Shown here: in pieces, positions 41,941-50,829 of the stretch
Layout: each line of letters opens with the position of its first letter
Position numbering within the stretch: the stretch's first letter is position 1
Source of the DNA: Flavobacterium daemonense
GTDB taxonomy: Bacteria; Bacteroidota; Bacteroidia; Flavobacteriales; Flavobacteriaceae
Length of the DNA stretch: 64,000 nt
Direction: 5' to 3'
Assembly: GCF_007341385.1 (NCBI RefSeq)
Contig: NZ_VJYD01000002.1
Location: 461,790-525,789 of the forward strand
Position numbers and translations under genes: made by a program
The notes under the pieces: model-generated
The model's input: the letters and a program-made list of their open reading frames with translations, nothing else
What the model was told of the DNA's origin: nothing
The model's database searches: none

Positions 41941-42091
41941 TAAACACATAGAAACATAGTCTATCACACTGTTGAAAGGCGTTTCACTTGCATTAACACA
42001 TCCCAATGCTTCGGGACTATGTATGAAAGCTAGCTTTTTCAATAATCTTTATTTCAGATTTTAAAAAAAAATCTATGTTTCTATGTGTTTA
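41941..42091. repeat. R-A intergenic inverted repeat, copy 2
   Basis: Perfect 19-base arms TAAACACATAGAAACATAG (41941-41959) and complement (42073-42091) share the AAAGGCG.TTCACTTGCATTAA interior with copy 1. TCCCAATGCTTCGGGA (42001-42016), a degenerate form of the small palindrome core, is embedded in the centre. Confidence 0.85.
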
Positions 42092-42168
42092 AATAAAAAT
42101 CTAACACATTGAATTCAATCCGTTTAAAATTATTTCACCTAAAGATAATGTTTGTCAAATTTAATTTT

Positions 42169-42176
42169 TAGTTTTG
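42169..42176 (+). promoter_or_regulatory. Predicted TonB receptor promoter, -7 box TAGTTTTG
   Basis: Exact TAnnTTTG match 21 bases before the ATG at 42198. It rules out the 8 extra upstream codons. Confidence 0.55.
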
Positions 42177-42197
42177 TCTAAAATTAATTTTAATACA

Positions 42198-44450
42198 ATG
42201 AAATATTTATTTTTGACAATATTAATAATTTCTGCTACACGCCTTTACTCACAAAATATATCAGGAAAAATTGACGGACTAATTCCTGTTGGACAGGAAA
42301 TTAATATAAGTTTGTTAAATACAAACTTTAAAACACAAGCTGATTCTTTGGGTTTTTATAAATTAGAAAATGTTCCGAACGGAAGTTATAAAATACATGT
42401 AACCTCGACAGGATTCAAAACAATAACCCAAAAAATTTCGGTTTTGGAAAATCAAAATTTAAGTCTTGATTTTGAATTGACTGAAGACCAAAACGAACTT
42501 AATGAAGTTGTAGTTTCAGGAACTTTAAAACCTGTAAAAAGATTAGAAAGCGCGGTTCCGGTTGAGGTTTATTCTCCGGTTTTCTTCAAAAAAAATCCGA
42601 CGCCAAGTATTTATGATGCGCTTCAAAATATAAATGGCGTTCGGCCACAGTTGAATTGCGGTGTCTGCAACACGGGCGATATTCACATCAACGGATTGGA
42701 AGGCCCTTATACTTTGGTTTTGATTGACGGAATGCCAATTGTGAGCAGTCTTTCGACGGTTTACGGTTTATCCGGAATTCCGAATTCTTTGGTCGAACGA
42801 ATAGAAATCGTAAAAGGTCCGGCGTCGTCACTTTACGGCAGTGAAGCGGTTGGCGGTTTGATCAACATTATTACCAAAAGTCCAATAAACGCTCCAATGT
42901 TTTCTGCCGATTATTTTACGACAACTTATTTCGAAAACAATCTTGATCTCGGAATGAAATTCAATGTGGGAAAAAAAGCGAAAGCGCTTTTAGGCATCAA
43001 TTATTTCAATTACAATCAGGTTATTGATAAAGACAAAGACAATTTTACGGATGTGACGCTTTCTGACCGAATTTCGGTTTTTAATAAATGGAGTTTTCTA
43101 CGAAATAATAATCGTCTTTTTACGATTGCAGCGCGCGGAATGTATGAAGATCGCTGGGGCGGAGATGTACGTTGGGAAAAGAAATTCCGTGGAGGCGACG
43201 AAATTTATGGCGAAAGTATTTATACCAAAAGAGCCGAATTGATTGGAAGTTATCAATTGCCATTTGAAGAAAAACTGATGCTTTCGTTTTCTGGAAATGT
43301 GCATTATCAAGACAGCCGTTACGGAACAACTTCGTATATCGCGAATCAGAAAATTGGTTTTCTGCAACTGACTTGGGATAAAAAAATCGGCAGAAATGAT
43401 TTATTGGCCGGAATTGCTAGTCGATATTCTTATTATGACGATAATACGACGGCGACAAAAGAAGCTGAAAATACTTGGCTTCCGGGAATTTTTGTTCAGG
43501 ACGAAATTACATTTTCTCCAAAAAGCCAAGTTTTGCTGGGAATGCGATATGATTACAATTCGATTCACGGTTCGATTTTTACTCCGAGATTTGCTTATCG
43601 ATTCAAAGCCAATGAAAACACGATTTTTAGATTAAATGCCGGAACCGGATTTCGGGTGGTGAACTTATTTACCGAAGATCATGCCGCGTTGACGGGTTCG
43701 AGAGATGTTGTAATTGCAAATGATTTGAAACCCGAACAATCAATAAATGTGAATTTGAATTATATTCAGAAAATAAACTTTGGCAACGGAACTTTTATGG
43801 GCATCGAAACAACGGCTTTTTATACGCGTTTTAGCAATAAAATCATTTCTGACTATGAAAGTGACCCAAATAAGATAATTTACGATAATATCGACGGATA
43901 TGCATTAAGCCAAGGAATAAGCACAAATGTTGATCTTAATTTTCCGTCTGGGTTAAAGTTTATTGTGGGCGCAACGTTTTTGGATAATAAAAATGTGCAG
44001 AACGGAATTTCTGAACGACCTTTTCTAACAGAGAATTTCACGGCAACTTGGAGTATTTCATACAAAATACAACCTTGGAATTTACTACTTGATTATACCG
44101 GGAATGTTTACAGTCCGATGAAATTGCCACTGTTGAGCGAAACCGATCCGAGAAGTCCAAATTCACCTTGGTACAGCATTCAGAATATTCAGTTTACATT
44201 TACGGGTTTGAGGAATTTTGAACTTTATGGCGGAATCAAAAACTTGCTAAATTTTACGCCTATGCAAAATAATCCGTTTTTGATTTCGAGAACCAACGAT
44301 CCTTTTGATAAAAATGTGCAATATGATTCAAATGGGAAAGTTTTGGTAACGCCTGATAATCCGTATGGTTTGACTTTTGACACGACTTATGTTTATGGAC
44401 AAAATCAGACGATTCGTGGGTTTTTAGGATTTCGATATACTTTACGCTGA
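42198..44450 (+). CDS. TonB-dependent receptor with carboxypeptidase-like N-terminal domain
   Basis: Outer-membrane active transporter of 750 residues. Signal peptide (MKYLFLTILIISATRLYSQ), then a carboxypeptidase-like regulatory beta domain (about 20-95), the plug (about 105-225, NEVVVSG, then YTLVLIDGMPIVSSL, then ERIEIVKGPASSLYGSEAVGGLINII) and a 22-strand-type barrel ending in FRYTLR. The plug holds an unusual Cys pair, CGVC (154-157), before GDIHINGLEG. The substrate is unknown; its merC and Fur/Zur neighbours suggest a metal or metal chelate. Confidence 0.93.
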   Translation: MKYLFLTILIISATRLYSQNISGKIDGLIPVGQEINISLLNTNFKTQADSLGFYKLENVPNGSYKIHVTSTGFKTITQKISVLENQNLSLDFELTEDQNELNEVVVSGTLKPVKRLESAVPVEVYSPVFFKKNPTPSIYDALQNINGVRPQLNCGVCNTGDIHINGLEGPYTLVLIDGMPIVSSLSTVYGLSGIPNSLVERIEIVKGPASSLYGSEAVGGLINIITKSPINAPMFSADYFTTTYFENNLDLGMKFNVGKKAKALLGINYFNYNQVIDKDKDNFTDVTLSDRISVFNKWSFLRNNNRLFTIAARGMYEDRWGGDVRWEKKFRGGDEIYGESIYTKRAELIGSYQLPFEEKLMLSFSGNVHYQDSRYGTTSYIANQKIGFLQLTWDKKIGRNDLLAGIASRYSYYDDNTTATKEAENTWLPGIFVQDEITFSPKSQVLLGMRYDYNSIHGSIFTPRFAYRFKANENTIFRLNAGTGFRVVNLFTEDHAALTGSRDVVIANDLKPEQSINVNLNYIQKINFGNGTFMGIETTAFYTRFSNKIISDYESDPNKIIYDNIDGYALSQGISTNVDLNFPSGLKFIVGATFLDNKNVQNGISERPFLTENFTATWSISYKIQPWNLLLDYTGNVYSPMKLPLLSETDPRSPNSPWYSIQNIQFTFTGLRNFELYGGIKNLLNFTPMQNNPFLISRTNDPFDKNVQYDSNGKVLVTPDNPYGLTFDTTYVYGQNQTIRGFLGFRYTLR

Positions 44451-44458
44451 TTTTTTTT

Positions 44459-44539
44459 CGCCACGAATTTCACGAATTAACACAAATTTTTAGCGAATGG
44501 ATATTATTGAATTTGTGCTAATTCGTGAAATTCGTGGCG
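44459..44539. repeat. R-B intergenic inverted repeat, copy 3
   Basis: Arms 44459-44488 and 44510-44539 (core CGCCACGAATTTCACGAATT) pair almost perfectly over 30 bases. Remnants of R-C words (TTAATCTGTGCAATCAGTGG, 44570-44589) follow, up to the thioredoxin gene. Confidence 0.88.
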
Positions 44540-44604
44540 GAAAATTTTGCACGAAACCAAATAATCCTCTTAATCTGTGCAATCAGTGGCAAAACAAAAA
44601 ACAA

Positions 44605-45069
44605 ATGAAAAAGCTATATCTATTAATATTCTTCTTGGGAATTTCAGCGACAGTTTTTTGTCAGCTGAAAAGCAATTCTTTTGAAGAAATTGAAAAGCTG
44701 CAGCAAATTCAAAAACGAAAAATAATTGTTTTCATTCATACTGATTGGTGCCAGTTTTGCCAAAGAATGAAAGCGACAACATTTAAAAATCAGGAAATTA
44801 TCGAAAAACTAAACTCCGATTTCTATTTCGTTGATTTTAATGCTGAAGAAAAAAGAGAGATTACTTTTAATAATCACGTTTTTAAATTTCAGCCCTCGGG
44901 AAATAATGTTGGAGTTCATGAACTGGCGCTACAACTCGGAACAATTAATAATCAGATTACCTATCCGGTTTTGTGCGTTTTGAATGAGAAAAACGAAATT
45001 ATGCTACAATACAACAACTATTTGAGTATTAAGGATTTTAAAATTCTTTTGGAAAAACTTCTTCTGTAA
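44605..45069 (+). CDS. Secreted thioredoxin-fold protein
   Basis: Exported protein of 154 residues with a signal peptide ending near VFCQ. The redox motif is Cys49-Q-F-Cys52 in HTDWCQFCQRMK, and the thioredoxin fold continues through DFYFVDFNAEEKREITFNNHVF and the cis-Pro region ITYPVLCVLNEK. CQFC differs from the classical CGPC, so it may act as a disulfide reductase or isomerase. It is the last gene of the merC, flavoenzyme and TonB receptor group. Upstream open codons come from repeat sequence, so the ATG at 44605 is chosen. Confidence 0.88.
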   Translation: MKKLYLLIFFLGISATVFCQLKSNSFEEIEKLQQIQKRKIIVFIHTDWCQFCQRMKATTFKNQEIIEKLNSDFYFVDFNAEEKREITFNNHVFKFQPSGNNVGVHELALQLGTINNQITYPVLCVLNEKNEIMLQYNNYLSIKDFKILLEKLLL

Positions 45070-45387
45070 AAAACGTCTTGATCGCCAAAGCTGTTCGTTA
45101 ATAAAGTTTTAAAGATAATCTGTTGAGGTACAATTATTTTTGAAATTTATTTGTAAATTAGTTGAAAGCTGAGTGAAATTAAATACTGTTGATAATCAGC
45201 TAAGTAAGTTCTGTAAGTTATTGATTTTACAATTTTTCATGTTTTTCGGATAATAAAAAAAATAAAAAGTGAGTTTTTATTTATAATAGATTCTGAATTT
45301 TTTACAATTGACATTGAGATAATAGCCAAATTAAGCTTTAGCAGTTGTTAATTTTTGACAGCTTTTAGCATATTCAACGAGGAAAAT
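45070..45387. other. Non-coding AT-rich spacer
   Basis: 318 bases with no plausible gene and none of the repeat families described here. A run of short A and T tracts around 45255-45310 could hold a promoter for the glycosyltransferase, but no exact TAnnTTTG box is found close to its start. Confidence 0.5.
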
Positions 45388-46584
45388 ATGGGGATACTTA
45401 AAAATATTAAGCGCTTCTGTAAAAGAAAAGAAGTTATTAAGAGCCAGGACGATCAATCTATACCAAATTACGATACTTATAATCCATCAAATAAAACTAT
45501 TGTTTTTTTCAGCATTTATATGCTCACGCCTGAACATGATTCGGGTTCAAACAGACTTAAAGAAATCATTTTGTTTTTTAAGGCTAAAGGCTACAACTGC
45601 ATCATTTGTTCAAAAAATACCTTTAGGATGAACTACTATGTCAACTATTTCAGTGATTTGGGTGTTATTGTGTATGTCGAAAATAATGAATTCAATACAT
45701 ATTTTGATTTTATAAAAACGGTTCCGAAAGTCGATTTAGTCTGGTTTTTCGGCGCAAGAAGCTTGAATTATAATTTGAGCAAAGTGCTTCAGATTCTTCC
45801 CGATTCGAAAACAATTTTTGATATGATCGACATTCACTTTTTGCGCTATAAAAGAGGAATTAACATCGATCCAAAACGAATTTCCCTCCGAAAAAACTAC
45901 ATGAAATTTTTATATATTGAGACAAAACTGTCTCGAAATGTAGATTTTATCGCAACTATTTCGGATATCGAAAAGGAGATTATGTCAAAATATGTAGAAC
46001 CAGAAAAATTGATTACCATTTCAAATATTCATTATAAAAAAATCAATAAAGAGGAAGCGCTTCCTTTTGAAAAGCGCAAAGACATTCTTTTTATTGGCTC
46101 GCAGCACGAACCAAATATTGACGCTGTTTATTATTTGTACCATGAAATAATGCCAATTGTTTGGAAATACGACAATTCCATAAAAGTCAATATTATTGGG
46201 AATGTCAATGAAAAAATTAAAAAAATTGATGATTCAAGATTTGTTTTTCATGGCTATATTTCAGATATAAAGCCACTTTTTACCAAAAACAAAATGATGA
46301 TCGCGCCTTTGCGTTACGGAGCTGGCGTAAAAGGGAAAGTAGGACAAGCTTTTGAATATTTTCTGCCCGTAATTACATCGTCTATTGGTGCAGAGGGAAT
46401 GAATCTCGTTCATGAAAAAAACGCTTTAATTTATGACAATGAAAAAGATTTTGCATCTGCAATAGTCGATTTGTACAATGATAAAGCGCTCTGGCTCGAA
46501 TTACAGCAAAATTCAGAGAAAAGTCTTGAGCCATTTTCAATTCAAGCTTTAGAGTCCGTATTTAATTCGCTTGATTGCTTGTAA
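45388..46584 (+). CDS. Glycosyltransferase, GT-B fold (family 1/4-like)
   Basis: Cytoplasmic or membrane-associated enzyme of 398 residues. The N-terminal Rossmann half holds TIVFFSIYMLTPEHDSGSNRLKEI. The C-terminal donor-binding half holds KDILFIGSQHEPNIDAVYYLYHEI, VNIIGNV, FHGYISDIKPLF and RYGAGVKGKVGQAFEYFLPVITSSIGAEGM, typical of GT1/GT4. It probably adds a sugar to a surface polysaccharide; donor and acceptor are unknown. Its 3' end overlaps the convergent glycosyltransferase by 23 bases. Confidence 0.85.
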   Translation: MGILKNIKRFCKRKEVIKSQDDQSIPNYDTYNPSNKTIVFFSIYMLTPEHDSGSNRLKEIILFFKAKGYNCIICSKNTFRMNYYVNYFSDLGVIVYVENNEFNTYFDFIKTVPKVDLVWFFGARSLNYNLSKVLQILPDSKTIFDMIDIHFLRYKRGINIDPKRISLRKNYMKFLYIETKLSRNVDFIATISDIEKEIMSKYVEPEKLITISNIHYKKINKEEALPFEKRKDILFIGSQHEPNIDAVYYLYHEIMPIVWKYDNSIKVNIIGNVNEKIKKIDDSRFVFHGYISDIKPLFTKNKMMIAPLRYGAGVKGKVGQAFEYFLPVITSSIGAEGMNLVHEKNALIYDNEKDFASAIVDLYNDKALWLELQQNSEKSLEPFSIQALESVFNSLDCL

Positions 46585-47716
46585 TTCCGAATGCTTCATC
46601 TAGTGCTTTATAGTTTGCTTCAATACTGTGGTGTTTGTCAAAAAACGAAGTTGCTTCTGAACTAATTGTATTGTAAAAGTTTTCATCGTTTAATAATTGA
46701 TGAATGTAGCCCGCAAATTCATTTGGATTATTTGAAACCAAACATCCATTATTGGTTTTGTTGAGCAAACCATCTAAACCTCTTTCGTTGCAAACCACCG
46801 GAATGCCAAAAGACAAAGCTTCGATCACTTTAATCTTGATTCCTGTACCGCTCAACATTGGGCATATAGCAATTTTGCTCTGACGATAAACGTCATTCAG
46901 ATCTTCAATAAAACTGATTTTTTCAACATTAGCGAATTCGCCAATATGTTTGTTGATTTTTCCAATCACGGCAATTTTTATAGATTTTGACAGCAAAGGA
47001 TAAACATTGCTAAAAAACCAGTTGGCACCATTGATATTGTGGTCATTGTCGCTGGCAACATAAACCAAGTCATATTTTGGAGCCGTTTTAGAATTTTTAT
47101 TTGATGGCAGCGCATGAGTTGCGAGTGCTATTTCTTTATCAATAAATTGAGAAAAAAGATATTTTTCTTCTGGAGAAATTACCAAAATTTTATCGAAACG
47201 GCTTAAGATTTCTATTTCTTTTTGAAAGAATCTACCCAATTTAAATCTTTTTTGTTTTTGAAATTGAGAGGTTAAAAAGTCATGCGTATCAATCATTAAT
47301 TTGGTATTTTTAATGTTTGGGCTGTTCTTGACTAATTTTGACCAATAGATATACGAAATCAAAATAATATCATATTCATTTGCTTTTAAAATAGCATTAA
47401 AAGCTTTGACATGATTTAATCGGGTTCTGTCATATAATCCAATTTTTAGCTTAAGGCTGCTAGGAAGTGAATAAAAGAATAAGTAACGTATTTGATTTTT
47501 CTTCCTAATAAACATTGGCAGTAAAAAACCTTTTGAAATCAGATTTTGTTCTTTAAGTTTATTGATTTCATCTTCATTATATGTTGGTGTTGGTATGCTG
47601 ACAAAATCAACTGTTACATTTCTGTCTCTAAAATATTCTAATAATTTTAAGGCTCTTGCATTATTTCCTTGTGTTTTGTTTAACGGATTTTCGGGATAGA
47701 AATATAAAACTTTCAT
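46562..47716 (-). CDS. Glycosyltransferase family 4-like protein
   Basis: GT-B fold enzyme of 384 residues. The N-terminal half opens with MKVLYFYPENPLNKTQGNNARALKLLEYF. The C-terminal half shows YDLVYVASDNDHNINGANWF, KIAVIGKIN, FIEDLNDVYRQSKIAICPMLSGTGIKIKVIEALSFGIPVV, which is the family 4 nucleotide-sugar signature. It converges on the preceding glycosyltransferase with a 23-base tail-to-tail overlap. Both enzymes probably build the same kind of cell-surface glycan. The glycosyltransferase fragment at 47755-47865 lies just upstream on the same strand. Confidence 0.87.
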   Translation of the reverse strand: MKVLYFYPENPLNKTQGNNARALKLLEYFRDRNVTVDFVSIPTPTYNEDEINKLKEQNLISKGFLLPMFIRKKNQIRYLFFYSLPSSLKLKIGLYDRTRLNHVKAFNAILKANEYDIILISYIYWSKLVKNSPNIKNTKLMIDTHDFLTSQFQKQKRFKLGRFFQKEIEILSRFDKILVISPEEKYLFSQFIDKEIALATHALPSNKNSKTAPKYDLVYVASDNDHNINGANWFFSNVYPLLSKSIKIAVIGKINKHIGEFANVEKISFIEDLNDVYRQSKIAICPMLSGTGIKIKVIEALSFGIPVVCNERGLDGLLNKTNNGCLVSNNPNEFAGYIHQLLNDENFYNTISSEATSFFDKHHSIEANYKALDEAFGITSNQAN

Positions 47717-47754
47717 AGGTAAAATGACTTTTTGTGAAATTAATGTAATAACAA

Positions 47755-47865
47755 TCAGACTGTTTTGAGAAAATGTTCGTCCATTTGCTCAAAATGCGAT
47801 TCATTGCTGAATTTTTTCATTACAGCTCGTTGAATTTCTTGGGTTTTAAATCTTTTGGAATCATT
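47755..47865 (-). pseudogene. Fragment of a glycosyltransferase C-terminus
   Basis: A 36-residue frame, opened only by an upstream stop, reads SKRFKTQEIQRAVMKKF and then SNESHFEQMDEHFLKTV before its TGA. This style of basic helical tail is common at the very end of GT4-type glycosyltransferases. There is no start codon in place, and the bases upstream are in other frames, so I read it as the leftover tail of a deleted gene. It lies between two genes of the glycosyl cluster. The resemblance is by eye only. Confidence 0.4.
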
Positions 47866-47903
47866 TTAAGGTTTTCTGTAGAATTGGGTTTGCTTTTACT
47901 TCT

Positions 47904-48725
47904 TTAAAAAAATTGGTACCACTTTTTTTTCTTTTGCATCCAATTGCTTTGATAAATAACACCAAGATAAATTTTGCTAAGTTGTTTGATGCTTAAAAGA
48001 TCCATTTCAATTTCATATTGCTCTTTGTAATGGTAAACTTTAAAAAGGCTTCCAATTGGAAGTATGTCGATCAATCTTGTTTTCAGCAAATATTCGCCAT
48101 AAATTACACAATCAGATGGAGAATAACTTTTCTTGTCAATTTCGGTAAAAAATTCATCAAAATTTTGATTTCTTTCTTTTAGAAAAACATCATTAAAATG
48201 TTCCCAAACTTTGCAATTCCAGATGTAGGGATTTGGGCCATAATCCCATTCTTTGCCTTTGTTGCCAAAAAACGAACGCGTATCTCGCAGCGCTCTTTTG
48301 AAAAACAGATTTTCAGAATCCATTTTGACTCTTTCTGTCATCTCAAGCAAATCTTTTGATTCCTGCATCACCGTATAAGGTGTATTTTCATCATACATAA
48401 AATCGGAAAAATAAAAATCCCTGATAAACTCCGAATCAGAATCGATGGCAAGGTAATTTTCGCAGATATTTAATTTGTGAACATTGCATTTTATGATTTG
48501 CTGATAACGCCAGCCATTAGTAATTGTAGTTTTGATAATTTCAGAATCGCGATATACTCTATACTTTTCAAAACAGTCTTTTCTTAATAGATCAAAATGA
48601 TCATCATTTACCGAAATCACAACCGGAATATTGTCTTTGTTAAACTTATCAATCGAATCCAGGAGTTTGTAAGCTGTTTTAAAATCAGGCTCATACGTCT
48701 TGACGAAAAGAATTAGTTTATGCAT
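47904..48725 (-). CDS. DUF6492-like, glycosyltransferase A-type protein
   Basis: Cytoplasmic protein of 273 residues resembling DUF6492 and other GT-A-like families. It has an N-terminal strand (KLILFVKTYEPDFKTAYKLLDSI), a GWRYQQIIKCNVHKL segment, and an aspartate-rich YLAIDSDSEFI that fits the DxD-type nucleotide-sugar site. A C-terminal DCVIYGEYL follows. Its place beside two glycosyltransferases supports a glycan-related role. No substrate can be named. Confidence 0.7.
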   Translation of the reverse strand: MHKLILFVKTYEPDFKTAYKLLDSIDKFNKDNIPVVISVNDDHFDLLRKDCFEKYRVYRDSEIIKTTITNGWRYQQIIKCNVHKLNICENYLAIDSDSEFIRDFYFSDFMYDENTPYTVMQESKDLLEMTERVKMDSENLFFKRALRDTRSFFGNKGKEWDYGPNPYIWNCKVWEHFNDVFLKERNQNFDEFFTEIDKKSYSPSDCVIYGEYLLKTRLIDILPIGSLFKVYHYKEQYEIEMDLLSIKQLSKIYLGVIYQSNWMQKKKKWYQFF

Positions 48726-48855
48726 GGCAGAGAAGTTACGTTTTTAAAATATTAAAGATAGAATTAAATGCTATTTTAAACAAACGGCAATATGAAATAA
48801 CAATTGTTTTGCGGTTTTAAGTTTTTTTTGGAAAAACAGAACAAATAAAATTTCT

Positions 48856-48863
48856 TATTTTTG
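48856..48863 (+). promoter_or_regulatory. Candidate crtY promoter, -7 box TATTTTTG
   Basis: Exact TAnnTTTG match ending only 3 bases before the likely ATG (48867). If used, transcription would start at or near the start codon and the mRNA would be leaderless or nearly so. Confidence 0.35.
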
Positions 48864-48866
48864 AGA

Positions 48867-50027
48867 ATGAATTCTTCTCAAATCAAACATTTCGACTACA
48901 TTTTTACAGGAACTGGTCTGGCGGCTTTAATGACGATTTACAAAATGGTTTTATCGGGGGAATTCTCAAATAAATCGATTTTATTGTTGGATAAAGACAT
49001 AAAGAAAACCAACGACAGAACTTGGTGTTTTTGGGAAAAAGAAGACTCAGTCTGGAATTCGGTTATTTCTAAAAAATGGGATTTGGCTTTATTTGCCAAT
49101 GAAAATTTTAATCGTGATTTAACGATCAAGCCTTATTCATATTGCAAAATCAAAGGTTTGGATTTTTATGATTTTGTTTTTGAAACGATTTCAAAAGAAA
49201 CCAATATTACTTTTTTAAACGAAAAAGTAACCGATATCAACGAACTCGAAACGCATGTTTTTGTCGGAACAGAAGAAAACCGATATACCTGCAATTATTT
49301 ATTCAACAGCATTTATGCAAAGGCTTTCGCCGAAAGTCAAAATAAATATCCGGTTTTGCAGCAGCATTTTATTGGCTGGTTTGTAAAAACAGAAGCTGCC
49401 GTTTTTGATTCTGAAAAAGTAACTTTTATGGATTTTTCGGTAGTACAAAAAGAAAATACACGATTTATGTACGTCTTGCCAACTTCTGAAACCGAAGCTT
49501 TGGTTGAATATACTTTGTTCTCAGGCAATCTCCTTCCGAAAGAAGAATACGAAAATGAAATCCAAATTTACTTGGAAAAACTCGGTGTAAATCAATTTGA
49601 AATTCTTGAAAATGAGCAGGGAAGTATCCCAATGACATGCTATCCTTTTTGGAAGAAAAACACAAAAAGAGTTTTAAATATTGGCACCGCTGGCGGATGG
49701 ACAAAAGCAAGTACGGGTTATACTTTTAAAAATTCGGATAAAAAATCGTCGGAATTGGTTTCTTTTCTTCAAAATGAAAATTTAAAAATGAAAGCGTTTC
49801 ATAAAAAAAGCCGGTTTTGGTTTTATGATTTATTGCTTTTGGACATTCTGTATCGCCACAATGAATTAGGAAGTTCGATTTTTTCTTCTTTATTCAAAAA
49901 AGGAAATCCTAATTTGATTCTGAAGTTTTTAGATGAGGAAACAAACTTATTTGAAGATTTTCAAGTGATTATGAAATGTCCGAAGGTTCCGTTTATAAAA
50001 GCTTTATTTCGAGTTATTTTCAAGTAG
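48867..50027 (+). CDS. crtY: Lycopene cyclase family protein
   Basis: Flavoenzyme of 386 residues that cyclises lycopene toward beta-carotene. The N-terminal FAD-binding YIFTGTGLAALMTIYKM lies within 30 residues of the start, followed by LLLDKDIKKTNDRTWCFWE, typical of CrtY-type cyclases. The IGTAGGWTKASTGYTF segment is the conserved C-terminal FAD motif. The ATG at 48867 is preferred; a TTG 6 bases earlier is possible. No other carotenoid genes lie in the window. Confidence 0.9.
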   Translation: MNSSQIKHFDYIFTGTGLAALMTIYKMVLSGEFSNKSILLLDKDIKKTNDRTWCFWEKEDSVWNSVISKKWDLALFANENFNRDLTIKPYSYCKIKGLDFYDFVFETISKETNITFLNEKVTDINELETHVFVGTEENRYTCNYLFNSIYAKAFAESQNKYPVLQQHFIGWFVKTEAAVFDSEKVTFMDFSVVQKENTRFMYVLPTSETEALVEYTLFSGNLLPKEEYENEIQIYLEKLGVNQFEILENEQGSIPMTCYPFWKKNTKRVLNIGTAGGWTKASTGYTFKNSDKKSSELVSFLQNENLKMKAFHKKSRFWFYDLLLLDILYRHNELGSSIFSSLFKKGNPNLILKFLDEETNLFEDFQVIMKCPKVPFIKALFRVIFK

Positions 50028-50177
50028 AAGTGGTTCTGGTTTGGCTTTCAACTTTAAGTGTCTTATCTGCTTATTTTAATGGCTTTTTTGAGAATTAAAA
50101 CAATGCGCGGATATCTAGATTTGTTGATTCTAAAATAATATCGATTTTTTACGATAAAAGAAAGAATTAATAGATTT

Positions 50178-50609
50178 ATGGGAACATCTAAGCGTTTAAA
50201 ATTTGATCTAGAAACAGATGCGATAGGGAAAATCTGCAAAGCACTTGGGCATCCTGTCAGAATCCAGATAATGACAATATTATGGAAAAGGGATTGTAGA
50301 ACTTGCGGCGAAATTGTCGAATTGATTCCGCTCGCGCAATCAACAATATCAAAACATTTACTCGAATTAAAAAAGGCAAATCTTCTAAAGGTAAAACATC
50401 AGGGAAAGAAAATAATTTACTCGATCGAGGCTGATAAAATTCAAACACTTAAAACGTACTTATCGAGTTATCTTTCAACGATTGAAATATCAGAGGAAAA
50501 AAAGACTACTATTTTGGCCACCACACGTAAATCGAAAGGCGCAAATAGCCATTTGAAAAAGTATAATTATCAGTTTCCGGATAAAAAAGGAAATCAAATC
50601 GCGGTTTAA
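50178..50609 (+). CDS. ArsR family winged-helix transcriptional regulator
   Basis: DNA-binding protein of 143 residues. The ArsR winged helix covers about 15-95: KICKALGHPVRIQIMTILWKRD, CGEIVELIPLAQSTISKHLLELKKANLL and KVKHQGKKIIYSI. It lacks the ELCVCDL metal motif of classical ArsR but has Cys residues at about 37 and 40 (CRTCGE). A Lys-rich tail follows. Target genes are not evident. It could act on crtY or the bacilliredoxin, but the spacing on both sides is large. Confidence 0.88.
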   Translation: MGTSKRLKFDLETDAIGKICKALGHPVRIQIMTILWKRDCRTCGEIVELIPLAQSTISKHLLELKKANLLKVKHQGKKIIYSIEADKIQTLKTYLSSYLSTIEISEEKKTTILATTRKSKGANSHLKKYNYQFPDKKGNQIAV

Positions 50610-50789
50610 AAACCTAGAACTTGCTACAGCACATTTGTTTTTGATGATCTCATTGCGAAAGTTTATAAAAGATCTGCGTTTATCTGCTTAAATCTGTCAA
50701 ATCTCCGCGCAATTTGCCAATGTATAAAATATCAATCGAACTATAACAAAACTTTATACTTCAAATTAAGTAGTTGCGGGTAAACTTTG

Positions 50790-50797
50790 TAACTTTG
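50790..50797 (+). promoter_or_regulatory. Predicted bacilliredoxin promoter, -7 box TAACTTTG
   Basis: Exact TAnnTTTG match 32 bases before the bacilliredoxin ATG at 50830. Confidence 0.6.
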
Positions 50798-50829
50798 CAG
50801 TTCAAAAGTAAAATTTAAAAATAAACAAT

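Noticed and set aside
45070..45387. A possible small RNA or gene in the spacer before the first glycosyltransferase
   Set aside because: No frame of useful length, no strong hairpin with a T run and no exact promoter box were seen.
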